DNA of 64,000 bases, from assembly GCF_013343235.1 (NCBI RefSeq), contig NZ_CP040094.1:1054501-1118500 (forward strand). Direction: 5' to 3'. This DNA comes from Nostoc sp. TCL240-02 (GTDB lineage Bacteria > Cyanobacteriota > Cyanobacteriia > Cyanobacteriales > Nostocaceae). The translations under genes were made by a program, and so were the position numbers. Position 1 is the stretch's first letter; each line of letters starts with the position of its first letter. Below the pieces are notes generated by a model. The model had not been told where the DNA came from. It was given only the letters and a program-made list of their open reading frames with translations, and did no database searches. Below, piece by piece: positions 7,791 through 18,500 of the stretch.

Positions 7791-10439
7791 ATGAAATTTA
7801 TTGATGCTAAAGAAAATTTTCAACTACGAGCGATTTTAAAGAGAATTCCACAATTTCAAACTGCTGATGATCGGAATGACTTTCTTTCCATCTGTGATTT
7901 AGAAGATTATTGTAGCTCAATTATTTTTGATAAAACATTAGATAATTTTGTCGTCCACCTTTTAGCTGTTCTCACAAAGGATTATGAGCTAGTTGAAGAT
8001 TCAGAACTTTTAGGTTTAGTACTTTTGCTAGAACATCTTAAAATAGACGATTCTTTAAATGTAGAAGAGATTAATTTTATAGAGCTTGTTCTTAATAAAT
8101 GGCGAACATGGCATTCTTCCAAAAATCAAAATATTCCACAAATATCTCAATTAGCCTTTGAAGGTACTATAACACCATCTGATTACTCATATCATATACC
8201 ATCGCATGATACCTGGATCTTTACTGGTAGAGAGCAAGATTTAACTTGTTTAGAAAACTGGCTCATCAAAAGTAAAGGACAGCAAAGATATGGTGTAGTT
8301 GGGATATCAGGTACTCCGGGTGTGGGTAAGACAGCCCTAGCTTGCCAATTTGCCGAATTACATAAAGAAGACTTTCCTGATGGTGTTATTTGTCTAAGGG
8401 TAGATGGCTTAGATATGAACAAAATCGCTCAGGAATTTGCTGGTTTTTATCAAGAAAAAATAAAACCAGAAGATCGGCAGCGAGGAGCAGCCTATATCAT
8501 GCAAAAAGTATTTGCACAACGACGGATCTTACTAATTTTTGATAATGCGGAAACAGATAAAATAAAAGCCCTAATTCCACCCTCAGATAAATGTTCTGTT
8601 ATTATTACTGCACGTAATAAAGGTTTATTATTTTCCCTAGGAATTCCATTTAGAAGTCAAATTCAACTTTTTCCACTTTCGACTGAAGATGCCTTGAACT
8701 TACTCGAAAAGTTTGCAGCAGAACGTGTAGTAGCTGAGAAAAATTCGGCTCAAGAAATTATTAAGCTCGTAGGGAATTTACCTCTAGCATTGACAATAGC
8801 AGGTGCAACTTTACATCTGCAAAATAAAATCACACTTGCTAATTACGCGGCTTCATTACGCGAAGAAAAAACTCGATTAGACCTGTTAAAACTTGAGCAT
8901 TTGGATGTTAGAGCCTCCTTTGAGTTAAGTCTAAAACTGTTAGAGAAAGAAACAATTAAGTTTTTTGCTTGCTTGAGTGTTTGTAGAGAAGGTGGTTTTT
9001 CTGTTTATGCAGCTAGAGCAGTAGCCAATTGCAACAAAGCAACTGCTCAACGCCAACTGAATTATTTATGCCAGCTTTCGCTGCTTAATGGAGCAGATAA
9101 GGGAGATAACTTATATGTACTGCACCCACTCATTCGCTTATTTGCTGGGGAAATATTAAGTGCTGATTCAATATTGAAACTAAAGGCTGAAGCTGGGAGG
9201 GCAGAGTTTTATCGTGGATTAGAAAGGCTGACAAACTTAAATTCAAAAAATCTCAAAGTTAAATCTATTTTTAAAAAAGAGCTAGGCGACATTATGGAGG
9301 CTGCTAAGTGGTACCACGAACAGGAAATTCCTAAATACGATTTTGCTTTCTGCATGTTGCCCTTTTTTGAAAAGTATGGATACTGGCAGCAAGCAGTTGA
9401 ACTGATATCAGGATTTCAATTATTGGCAGAACGCCTTGGGGAGTGGGATATCGTTGTCCGATTTCGTATTCAACAAGCAAAATACTTATGTCAACTTGGC
9501 AAATTGTTACAAGCTCAAGAAATACTTGCTCCCATTGCAGACATTTTGGACAACATATCTCCACCAAATACCCGTCAGCTTTATGAGGCAATGTGGCTCA
9601 ATATGTTGGGCGGGGTTATGCAACGACAAGGGCGATTTGATGAAGCTGTGGATACCTTCAAGCGTAGTGCAGCGATTGGTGAAAAACTCGGCAATCAAAA
9701 ACATTTGGCAATGGTACTCAACAGTTTGGGTGGTGTATTGGAGCAGCAGAGGCGTTTTGATGAGGCTGTAGAGGTACTCCAGCAGAGTGCAGCTATTGAG
9801 GAGCAATTATGCAATCAACGTGGTTTGGCAAGGGTACTCACAAGTTTGGGTGGAGTGCTGCAACGGCAGGAACGCTACGAAGAAGCTTTGAAAATTCTTC
9901 AGCGCAGCTATACAATCCGCCAACAATTGGGCGACGAACATGGTCTGGCAATGGTACTCCACAGTATCGGGAGAGTTATGCGACGGTTAGGACAATTTGA
10001 TGAAGCTGTAGATGCCTTCAAGCGTAGTGCTGTAATTGATGAGAAACTGGGCAACCAACCTGGTTTAGCAAAGATACTCAATGATTTAGGTACTTTACTG
10101 CTGCGTCGGCAAGGGCAATTTCAGGAAGCAATGGACGCACTAAAGCGCAGTGCTGCGATTAAGGAACAACTGGGGGATAAAATAGGTTTGGCAATGGTAC
10201 ATGCAGCTATGGGTAAAGCCTTGATAGCACACGGAGAACCTCAGCAAGCAACCACTGAACTCGAAAAAAGTTTTGTCATTAATGAAAGTATCAAGAATCA
10301 TCAGGGTTTGGAAATTGTAACTCCAGAGTTGATTAAGTTACTTAAAAAACAAGGGCAACTTGAAGAAGCACAGGTTTATTGCAAGCGTGCGCTTGCTATT
10401 GCCCCTAGTAACAAAATCCTCTTAAAATTGTGCAATTAA
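7791..10439 (+). CDS. NB-ARC STAND ATPase with TPR repeats and N-terminal adaptor domain
   Basis: An 882-residue protein. Residues ~10-95 are a helical domain like the one in the TIR protein upstream. An NB-ARC NTPase follows, with Walker A GTPGVGKTA (about 173-181), Walker B ILLIFDNAE (about 247-255), a sensor-like VIITARN and the GNLPLAL motif. A winged-helix-like region comes next, then about seven TPR-type repeats of ~40 residues (about 600-870, pattern GRFDEAVDTFKRSAAIGEKLGN). STAND proteins act as ligand-triggered switches: the repeats sense a ligand and the NTPase oligomerises. Here the N-terminal domain would recruit the TIR protein by like-with-like contact; this is inference. TPR codons show near-repeats in DNA. 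Confidence 0.87.
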   Translation: MKFIDAKENFQLRAILKRIPQFQTADDRNDFLSICDLEDYCSSIIFDKTLDNFVVHLLAVLTKDYELVEDSELLGLVLLLEHLKIDDSLNVEEINFIELVLNKWRTWHSSKNQNIPQISQLAFEGTITPSDYSYHIPSHDTWIFTGREQDLTCLENWLIKSKGQQRYGVVGISGTPGVGKTALACQFAELHKEDFPDGVICLRVDGLDMNKIAQEFAGFYQEKIKPEDRQRGAAYIMQKVFAQRRILLIFDNAETDKIKALIPPSDKCSVIITARNKGLLFSLGIPFRSQIQLFPLSTEDALNLLEKFAAERVVAEKNSAQEIIKLVGNLPLALTIAGATLHLQNKITLANYAASLREEKTRLDLLKLEHLDVRASFELSLKLLEKETIKFFACLSVCREGGFSVYAARAVANCNKATAQRQLNYLCQLSLLNGADKGDNLYVLHPLIRLFAGEILSADSILKLKAEAGRAEFYRGLERLTNLNSKNLKVKSIFKKELGDIMEAAKWYHEQEIPKYDFAFCMLPFFEKYGYWQQAVELISGFQLLAERLGEWDIVVRFRIQQAKYLCQLGKLLQAQEILAPIADILDNISPPNTRQLYEAMWLNMLGGVMQRQGRFDEAVDTFKRSAAIGEKLGNQKHLAMVLNSLGGVLEQQRRFDEAVEVLQQSAAIEEQLCNQRGLARVLTSLGGVLQRQERYEEALKILQRSYTIRQQLGDEHGLAMVLHSIGRVMRRLGQFDEAVDAFKRSAVIDEKLGNQPGLAKILNDLGTLLLRRQGQFQEAMDALKRSAAIKEQLGDKIGLAMVHAAMGKALIAHGEPQQATTELEKSFVINESIKNHQGLEIVTPELIKLLKKQGQLEEAQVYCKRALAIAPSNKILLKLCN

Positions 10440-10690
10440 TTTTCTTACCACTATAAAAATAAATAAGATTTGAAGTTAATTTCAGGCGGAGTTTCTTCAA
10501 TAAACTGGCTGATTGCTCTGAGAAACACGCATGTAGGGAAAGAAAAAGTTTTTATTTCATGCGTAGCGGGTGATACGCTGCTTGTGGATCTGCTCGTAAT
10601 AAACTCGAATTGGTTTAACAATAGCATTTTGTCTGGAATTCCTGGAGTGGGATACATTAGCATAAAAACAATACTTTATTAATCTTAATA

Positions 10691-11584
10691 ATGACTGTAA
10701 GTACACAGCAGCTTGCAACTCAAGACGCTTTTGAAAAATTCTTTTGGACTTGGCAGGGCTACAAAATTCAGTACACTGTCATGGGCACAGGACGACCTCT
10801 GGTACTGGTTCACGGCTTCGGTGCTTCCATTGGGCACTGGCGCAAAAATATCCCAGTTTTAGCTAATGCTGGCTACCAGGTATTTGCCATAGACCTTTTA
10901 GGCTTTGGCGGTTCCGATAAAGCGCCTATTGATTACAGTGTGGAAGTTTGGGTGGAACTGCTAAAAGATTTTTGCACAGCACACATACATGAACCTGCTG
11001 TATTTATTGGCAACTCCATCGGCGCACTTTTGAGCTTGATTGTACTGGTAGAACATCCAGAAATTGCTGCTGGTGGTATTTTGATTAACTCTGCGGGTGG
11101 GTTGAGTCATCGTCCCCACGAATTGAACCCGCCGTTACGTGTTGTGATGGCAGCTTTTAATCGGTTTGTGCGATCGCCAATTACAGGTAAATTTGTCTAT
11201 AACCGCATCCGCCAAAAAGCCCAAATTCGCCGTACCCTCTACCAAGTTTACCGCGATCGCCAAGCCGTCACTGATGAATTAGTCGATTTACTTTATACTC
11301 CCTCTTGCGACCCAGGAGCGCAACAAGTCTTCGCTTCCATTCTCACAGCCCCTCCTGGCCCAAGCCCAGAGGAACTACTGCCCAAGGTAGAACGTCCTCT
11401 ATTAGTAATTTGGGGTGCTGATGATCCCTGGACACCAATTACTGGGGCAAAGATTTACGAAGAGGCGCGTGAGAATGGCAAAGAAATCAAAATAGTTCCC
11501 ATTCCGAATGCCGGTCATTGTCCGCACGATGAAGTTCCAGATGTTGTCAATGCCCAGATTATCGATTGGCTAACGCAAAATTAG
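10691..11584 (+). CDS. Alpha/beta-fold hydrolase
   Basis: A 297-residue serine hydrolase of the alpha/beta superfamily. It shows the oxyanion strand motif VLVHGFGASIGHW (about residues 39-51), the nucleophile elbow GNSIG (Ser about 116), an acid in WGADDPWTP and the catalytic His in NAGHCPHDE near the C-terminus. Full-length homologues are common in cyanobacteria, and some relatives act on chlorophyll phytol esters or quinone precursors. I cannot assign the substrate. The ~250 bp between the NB-ARC/TPR gene and this gene hold no convincing ORF. Confidence 0.88.
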   Translation: MTVSTQQLATQDAFEKFFWTWQGYKIQYTVMGTGRPLVLVHGFGASIGHWRKNIPVLANAGYQVFAIDLLGFGGSDKAPIDYSVEVWVELLKDFCTAHIHEPAVFIGNSIGALLSLIVLVEHPEIAAGGILINSAGGLSHRPHELNPPLRVVMAAFNRFVRSPITGKFVYNRIRQKAQIRRTLYQVYRDRQAVTDELVDLLYTPSCDPGAQQVFASILTAPPGPSPEELLPKVERPLLVIWGADDPWTPITGAKIYEEARENGKEIKIVPIPNAGHCPHDEVPDVVNAQIIDWLTQN

Positions 11585-11731
11585 TAATTTCATGCCAAGA
11601 CGCAAATGCAAAGAGACTTTCTGTCAATGCGTCTTGGCCCATGCAGAGTAGAAATGGGGCTAAAAATCTGGGTGAGTGGCTCTTAATCTTTCTAATTGCA
11701 TCTTGACAGAATATAACTCGTATGGTTTGTA

Positions 11732-12790
11732 ATGGAGCTTGATGTGCGTAATGGACATAAAGAGGTAATTCCCTCAAATCACCATCCAGATTTTTCTCAA
11801 CAAGGCTATCAAGTTATCAGCGAACTAGGACGCAACCGAGAAGGGGGACGAATTACTTACTTAGCTAATGTTCTCAATTCTAAGCAACAGGTAGTGATTA
11901 AAGAGTTTTGTTTTGCTCGGGTTGATGCTGATTTGTCAGGTGTGAAAGCATATCAGCGCGAAATCGAAATTTTGCAGCAACTCAATCATTCTCGCATCCC
12001 TCACTATATAGATTCTTTTGAAATACCAGGGGCTTTTTATCTGGTGCAGGAACATAAAAATGCCCCATCTTTAGGCTTAAAAAACAGCTTTCATCCAGAA
12101 GAGATTAAGCAAATTGCTCTGTCAATTTTAGAGCTTTTGGTTTATCTACAAAAGCAAGTTCCGCCAATTATTCATCGGGATATCAAACCAGAGAATATTT
12201 TGGTTGATGAGCAACTAAATGCTTATTTAGTTGATTTTGGATTAGCTAGGATACAGGGTGCAAAAATAGCTCTTAGCAGCTTTGTCGCAGGAACCCCAGG
12301 TTTTATGCCACCAGAAGAACAGTTTGGTCATTCCCTGACTGAGGCATCAGATTTATATAGTTTGGGAGCAACACTAATTTGCTTACTTACTAATACCCGT
12401 TCTGTTGATATTGGAAAATTAATTGATGATAACTACCGCTTTAATTTCCAGCAATTAGTTCCTCAAATCAGCCCGCGTTTTCGGTGGTGGTTAATGACAA
12501 TGGTGGAACGTAACCGAAACCGTCGCTATGCTAATGCGGCTATTGCTTTAAAAGCACTTGAGCCAATTGAGGTTGTTGGTACTGACACTGGAATAGATAA
12601 TTTAATCAGTACAATCAAACCTATAAAACGAGCTACAGTGCTGGGACTAGCCACTGTTATTACACTGGCTGTGATGGGGGCAACTTTGATGAGTTGTCAG
12701 CCTGGTAGTGCGGTTAGGCAATTGCTGGAAGCAAGAGAATGTCAAAGCTTGGATTTCAAAGCAAGTTGTCAACAAAAAACCGGAAATTAA
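11732..12790 (+). CDS. Membrane-anchored Ser/Thr protein kinase
   Basis: A 352-residue eukaryotic-type kinase. The kinase domain spans about residues 25-270. It has the ATP-site Lys in VVIKEF, the catalytic loop HRDIKPENI, the metal-binding DFG in LVDFGLAR and a GTPGFMPPEE activation segment. The Gly-rich loop is unusual (LGRNREGG). One transmembrane helix follows (about 303-322, VLGLATVITLAVMGATLM), leaving a short Cys-containing tail outside. Such kinases are abundant in heterocyst-forming cyanobacteria. Partners are unknown. A strong hairpin follows the stop codon. Confidence 0.9.
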   Translation: MELDVRNGHKEVIPSNHHPDFSQQGYQVISELGRNREGGRITYLANVLNSKQQVVIKEFCFARVDADLSGVKAYQREIEILQQLNHSRIPHYIDSFEIPGAFYLVQEHKNAPSLGLKNSFHPEEIKQIALSILELLVYLQKQVPPIIHRDIKPENILVDEQLNAYLVDFGLARIQGAKIALSSFVAGTPGFMPPEEQFGHSLTEASDLYSLGATLICLLTNTRSVDIGKLIDDNYRFNFQQLVPQISPRFRWWLMTMVERNRNRRYANAAIALKALEPIEVVGTDTGIDNLISTIKPIKRATVLGLATVITLAVMGATLMSCQPGSAVRQLLEARECQSLDFKASCQQKTGN

Positions 12791-12852
12791 GATTAATTAG
12801 GTTGCATCTGGCTAAAGATTACAGTCGTTTCCAATTGAATAGACTAGATGAG

Positions 12853-12878
12853 TAGGGGCACAATATATTGTGCCCCTA
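12853..12878 (+). terminator. Strong hairpin after the Ser/Thr kinase gene
   Basis: TAGGGGCACAAT (12853-12864) pairs perfectly over 12 bp with ATTGTGCCCCTA (12867-12878), with a 2-nt centre, ~60 bp after the kinase stop codon. It is a likely terminator or a dispersed palindrome; the run after the stem is AAATTA rather than a U-run. Two weaker stems follow at about 12901-12940. Confidence 0.55.
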
Positions 12879-13073
12879 AAATTATGTGTATTCCACGCTT
12901 GTGAAAATTGTTGTCATTTTCACGAGTATTAAACACTCGTCAACGGAGTTCAGAGGTGGATGAATCCAGTTCAAATACTCGTTAACGGTAATGCACTATC
13001 AGTAATTGTGTAGTTATCTGCTGTAGTAAACTACATCTAAGCCAGAAGCCTGCATTCAATAGTTGATAGCGCT

Positions 13074-14708
13074 GTGAAAAAAATCCTGATTGTGTCAGCT
13101 AATCCCACAACGACAGACAAACTCCGCTTGGACGAGGAAGTAAGGGAAATTCAGGAAGGGTTGCAACGCTCTCGCAGCCGAGATAAGTTTGAACTGATTA
13201 CTAAATGGGCAGTGCGGCCTGACGATTTGCGGCGTGCGCTTTTAGATCATAATCCTCATATCATCCATTTTTCAGGACATGGTGGAGGAAATCAAGGTTT
13301 AGCCTTGGAAAATAATACAGGGCAAATGCAGCTAGTGAGTACAGAGTCACTGGCAAGGCTATTTAAATTATTTAAAGACAAAGTTGAGTGTATATTATTA
13401 AATGCCTGTTACAGCGAGGTGCAAGCTGAGGCTATTTACCAACACATTAACTGTGTGGTTGGGATGAATCGGGCAATTGGCGATCGCGCCGCAATTAAAT
13501 TTGCGGTAGGCTTTTATGATGCACTGGGCGCTGATAGGTCTTATGAGGATGCTTACGAGTTTGGCTGTAGCGCTATTGACTTAGAAAGTATTCCAGAATC
13601 TTCCACCCCAGTGCTGAAAAGTCGGAACAATCCCCAAGGTAATATCTCTGCGAACGAAACTATTCTAGATACCGAGATAAAACCATTAGTCACCTTAGAA
13701 AATCCAGAAGGGCAGGTATCTCTAAACTCTGCTTTTTATGTCGAGCGATCGCCTATTGAGGTAGACTGTTATGAAGCAATTCTCCAACCAGGGGCCTTAA
13801 TTCGCATCAAAGCTCCCCGACAGATGGGCAAAACTTCGCTCATGTCGCGGGTTCTCCATCATGCTAGTCAACATAGCTATCAGACAGCACCCGTAAATTT
13901 CCAGTCAGCCGATGCAGAATTTCTCGCCAATTTAGATCAGTTTTTGCAGTGGTTCTGTGCCAGCATTACTTACGAACTGAATCTACCAGAGAAGCTAGAC
14001 GAGTATTGGAAGGGTGTTTTAGGTAGTAAGAATAAATGTACAAATTACTTTCAACGGTATTTATTACCCGCCATTAATAACCCCATAGCTTTGGGTTTGG
14101 ATGAAGTCGATGAAGTCTTTAAGCATCCCACAATTGCGGCTGATTTTTTTGGATTACTACGAGCTTGGCATGAACGGTCAAAGAATGAGACAGTTTGGAA
14201 AAATCTCCGGTTGGTGATTGTGCATTCTAAGGAAGTTTATATACCGCTCAATATTAATCAGTCGCCTTTTAATGTCGGCTTACCCATTGAGTTGCCAGAC
14301 TTAAATAAAATACAAGTACAAAACTTGGTACAGCGTCACGGACTCAATTGGCCTGAATCACAAATTGAAGAATTAATGACACTCGTCGGTGGTCATCCTT
14401 ATTTAGTGCGGGTAGCGCTTTATGAAATTGCTCGTAGTAGGATGACGCTGGAAAATCTGCAAAAAATCGCGGCAACCGAGGAAGGCCTTTACAGCGACCA
14501 TTTACGCCGCCATTGGCTGAATTTGCAAGAGGATGCAGAATTGCTAGCGGCGGTGAAACAAGTGATGACAGCAAATCGCGCCGTGGATGTAGGCACAACT
14601 GAAGGGTTTAAACTCCGCAGTATGGGGCTAGTTAAGTTTCAAGGTAATCAAGTAGTGCCACTGTGTAAATTGTATCGTCAATATTTTGGGCGATCGCTTG
14701 GGAATTAA
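13074..14708 (+). CDS. CHAT-domain protease fused to AAA-like (STAND) ATPase domain
   Basis: A 544-residue protein starting at GTG 13074. Residues 1-165 form a CHAT domain, a caspase-like protease domain first named from HetF. The predicted catalytic dyad is His69 in IIHFSGHGGG and Cys112 in CILLNACYSE. Residues ~215-540 form the AAA-like ATPase domain frequent in cyanobacteria, with a short P-loop APRQMGKTSL (about 248-256) and LGLDEVDEVF as Walker B. CHAT proteases are effectors in bacterial cell-death and gasdermin or Craspase-like systems. The same kind of ATPase domain occurs in the WD40 protein downstream, so the two may interact; this is inference. Confidence 0.85.
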   Translation: MKKILIVSANPTTTDKLRLDEEVREIQEGLQRSRSRDKFELITKWAVRPDDLRRALLDHNPHIIHFSGHGGGNQGLALENNTGQMQLVSTESLARLFKLFKDKVECILLNACYSEVQAEAIYQHINCVVGMNRAIGDRAAIKFAVGFYDALGADRSYEDAYEFGCSAIDLESIPESSTPVLKSRNNPQGNISANETILDTEIKPLVTLENPEGQVSLNSAFYVERSPIEVDCYEAILQPGALIRIKAPRQMGKTSLMSRVLHHASQHSYQTAPVNFQSADAEFLANLDQFLQWFCASITYELNLPEKLDEYWKGVLGSKNKCTNYFQRYLLPAINNPIALGLDEVDEVFKHPTIAADFFGLLRAWHERSKNETVWKNLRLVIVHSKEVYIPLNINQSPFNVGLPIELPDLNKIQVQNLVQRHGLNWPESQIEELMTLVGGHPYLVRVALYEIARSRMTLENLQKIAATEEGLYSDHLRRHWLNLQEDAELLAAVKQVMTANRAVDVGTTEGFKLRSMGLVKFQGNQVVPLCKLYRQYFGRSLGN

Positions 14709-14781
14709 AAATTAAAAAAGTACATTAGGAAGACCTGAAATACTTTCATCTGCAATTACCATTTAACTAAAAGGCTCAAAA

Positions 14782-15405
14782 ATGGTTCTACTTATTCAAG
14801 GAAAAGATATCACCCTAGCCCAACTCATCGATGAATTTGGTCTACACCTTGCAGACGAACTTTTTTTTTCAGAGTGGCAGCAAGATTTACCTGAGTTGAG
14901 TGATTTAGAAAAACAATCTCTCAACGAAGTTAAGACAGAATATTTGCATCTATCGAAATATCCTATTTTGGAACCTGTAGTCAAAATGGTAGTGCTATCT
15001 CCACTATTGCGCCTAGCAGGTTTTTATCAACCGCCTTTCTACATCGCCTCAGAACAAGAGGTCAGAATTTCTTCCGAAGACGAAGGCATGATTATTAGAG
15101 GACGTATTGACATCTTGGTGTTCCATCCTCCACTTTGGGTTCTCGTTATTGAGGCAAAACGAGCAGATTACTCCTTAGTGCCAGCAATTCCGCAAGCGTT
15201 GGCTTATATGTTGGCAGATGCAACTTCGGCTAAACCTGTTTTTGGGTTTGTCACCAATGGTAATGAATTTAGATTTATCAAACTGCTAAAAACTGAAACT
15301 CCGCAATATGCTCTATCTGATTTGTTTGCTTTAGATAGTCGTGATGACATATATATTGTCTTGAAAGTTTTAAAGCGCCTAGCTCATTTAATTCGTAATT
15401 CGTAA
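14782..15405 (+). CDS. PD-(D/E)XK restriction-endonuclease-like protein
   Basis: A 207-residue protein. The region at residues ~108-150 carries a PD-(D/E)XK nuclease pattern: RGRIDILVFHPP, then VLVIEAKRADYS, then a Gln in PQALAYMLAD, as in type I HsdR N-terminal domains. The first ~60 residues are acidic and helical. Similar stand-alone proteins occur widely in filamentous cyanobacteria. It sits between the CHAT/ATPase gene (73 bp upstream) and the ATPase/WD40 gene (96 bp downstream) on the same strand. It could be a nuclease effector or DNA-processing partner of those; the link is inference. Confidence 0.7.
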   Translation: MVLLIQGKDITLAQLIDEFGLHLADELFFSEWQQDLPELSDLEKQSLNEVKTEYLHLSKYPILEPVVKMVVLSPLLRLAGFYQPPFYIASEQEVRISSEDEGMIIRGRIDILVFHPPLWVLVIEAKRADYSLVPAIPQALAYMLADATSAKPVFGFVTNGNEFRFIKLLKTETPQYALSDLFALDSRDDIYIVLKVLKRLAHLIRNS

Positions 15406-15501
15406 TGTTGTTGGGTGTGTTATACCATTGGCTAACACACCATCCCAAGACCAAACTAGCTTGGATTTCATAATTTTGAATGAGTGAATTTTTAATTGTT
15501 T

Positions 15502-18500
15502 ATGACCCAGTACCAATATCAAGTCGGTGGTAGTCTGCCTCAAAATGCACCAACTTATGTTAGACGGCAAGCTGACCATGACCTCTATGAAGGCTTGAAG
15601 GCTGGGGATTTTTGTTATGTACTCAATTCTCGGCAGATGGGGAAATCTAGCTTGCGGGTGCAGGTGATGCAGCAGTTGCAAACAGAGGGATTTGCTTGTG
15701 CCGTTGTTGATATTACAGCTATTGGGACGGCAGATATTACCCCAGAACAGTGGTATGCCGGGGTGATTGATACTCTGGTGGGAAGTTTTAATATTTATAC
15801 AAATTTTGATTTAGATACTTGGTGGACTGATAACGGTTTGCTATCACCAGTACAGCACTTTAGCAAGTTTATTGAAACGATTTTACTTCAAAAAATTACT
15901 GAAAAGATTGTTGTTTTTATTGATGAAATTGACAGCATTCTAAGTCTTTCATTCAACTTGGATGATTTTTTTGCAGTTATCCGCGATTGCTATAACCGAC
16001 GAGCAGACCATCCTGAATATAATCGCCTCACCTTTGCTTTGATTGGAGTATCTACGCCTTCAGATTTGATTCAAGACAAACGCCGGACACCTTTTAATAT
16101 TGGACAGGCAATTGATTTAACTGGCTTTCAACTCCGAGAGGCGCAACCCTTGGCACAGGGATTGGCAGAAGTGGGTGATTCTCAAGAGTTGATGCAGGTA
16201 GTGCTGGATTGGACGGGAGGACAGCCGTTTTTGACGCAAAAAGTTTGTAAGTTACTGGTGCAGGGGGGACTGGAGACTAGGAATTGGGGAATAGAGATTA
16301 GGGACTGGGTGGAAGAGTTGGTACGCGAGGGGATTATTGAGAATTGGGAGACGCAAGATGAGCCTGAGCATTTGAAGACGATTCGAGACAGAATTTTGCA
16401 GAGTGGAGAACAGCGGACTGGGCGATTATTGGGATTGTATCAGCAGATTTTGCAGCAAGGAGAGATAGCAACTGATGATAGTGCTGAACAAACGGAACTA
16501 CGGTTGACGGGGTTAGTGGTGAAGCGAGAGGGGAAACTGCGAGTTTATAACCGGATTTATGCAGAGGTGTTTAAACAGGAATGGTGCAAAAAGATTTTAG
16601 CAAACTTGCGCCCCTACTCCGATACATTTAATGCCTGGGCTGAGTCGGAACGTCAAGAAGAGTCGCGTTTGTTGCGGGGAAAGACTTTGCATGATGCTCA
16701 AGAATGGGCAGTCGGTAAAAGTTTGAGTGACTTGGACTATCGGTTTTTAGCTGCTAGCCAAGAGTTAGCAAAGCGCGATGTGCAGAAAAGGCTGGAAGCA
16801 GAGGAACAGGCAAAGCAAGTTTTAGCAGAGGCGAACCACAAAGCTAATCAACGTATTCGTATTGGTTCTTTAGTGTTAGGACTGACTGTGCTGGGGGCAG
16901 TTGCATCATTAATATTTGCTCAATATCAATTAGGGCAAGCACGAACAGCAAGGACAGAAACAGATAATGCTCAAAGTGAATTAGAAAAAGCAAAAACAGA
17001 AACCACAGCAACTAAGCAAGATAATCAGCAAATATCGGCAGACAATAAAAAAATATCCGAACAAGCTGCACAGGCAAAACAGAATCTTGGTAACGCAACT
17101 TCAAAACTGAATGCTGCAAATGTCGAAGTGAATCAGGCACAGCAAAACCTGAAACTAGCCCAAAACAAAGTGGCAGCAGCTAGCGCAAAGGCTAGTCAAG
17201 CTGAAGTACAGGCAAACCAAGCAATTCAACAACGGCAAGAGGCACAACAGCAGCGTCAAAAAGCTGTTGCAGATTTAAATCGGGCAAGGCAAGAACAAAA
17301 GCAGGCTCAAATTGCTCTGAATGCGGCAGTTAATGCCCGCACAATTGCTTTAACGGCTACCCGATTGGAACAAGACGGAACAAATGCATTGCGACTGTTT
17401 GATTCAAACGAAATTGATGCTCTGCTGTTAGCAATGCAGGCAGCAAGAACATTAAAAAGTTTGGTTAAGGATAAACAATTTTTAGCAGACTATCCAGCAT
17501 ACAGCTTTTTATTTAGCTTACAGAGAATTCTATCTAATATTCATGAACAAAATCGTCTGGAAGGGCATAGCAATGCGGTCGCAAGTGTGGTGTTCAGCCT
17601 GGATGGCAAAACTTTAGCTTCCGCTAGTTTTGACAAGACCATCAAATTATGGAATCGGGAGATTGGCAAAGAAATTATCACTCTGACTGGGCATAGCGAT
17701 TTAGTCAACAGTGTCGTGTTCAGCCCGGATGGCAAAACTTTAGCTTCTGCCAGTCGTGACAGGACTATCAAATTGTGGAATTTGGATACGGGCAAAGAAA
17801 TTACCACTCTGACTGGGCATAGCGATGCGGTCAACAGTGTTGTGTTCAACCCGGATGGCAAAACTTTAGCTTCTGCCAGTCGTGACAGGACTATCAAATT
17901 GTGGAATTTGGATACGGGCAAAGAAATTACCACTCTGACTGGGCATAGCGATGCGGTCAACAGTGTGGTGTTCAGCCCGGATGGCAAAACTTTAGCTTCT
18001 GCCAGTTCTGACAAGACCATCAAATTGTGGAATCTGGACACGGGCAAAGAAATTACCACTCTGACTGGGCATAGCAATTGGGTCAACAGTGTGGTGTTCA
18101 GCCCGGATGGCAAAACTTTAGCTTCCGCCAGTTTTGACAGGACTATCAAATTGTGGAATCTGGACATGGGCAAAGAAATTACCACTCTGACTGGGCATAG
18201 CAATGAGGTCGTAAGTGTGGTGTTCAGCCCGAATGGCAAAACTTTAGCTTCCGCCAGTTTTGACAGGACTATCAAATTGTGGAATCTGGACACGGGCAAA
18301 GAAATTACCACTCTGACTGGGCATAGCAATGAGGTCTTCAGCGTCGCCTTTAGCCCCGATGGCAAAGCTTTAGCTTCCGCTAGTGCCGACGGGAGTATCA
18401 AATTTTGGAATCTGGACATGGGTAAAGAAATTACCACTCTGATTGGGCATAGCAATGGGGTAATCAGCATCGCCTTTAGCCCGAATGGAAAAACTTTAGC

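Noticed and set aside
10470..10682. A 70-codon plus-strand frame between the NB-ARC/TPR and hydrolase genes
   Set aside because: Odd composition, no family signature and an equally long frame on the other strand.
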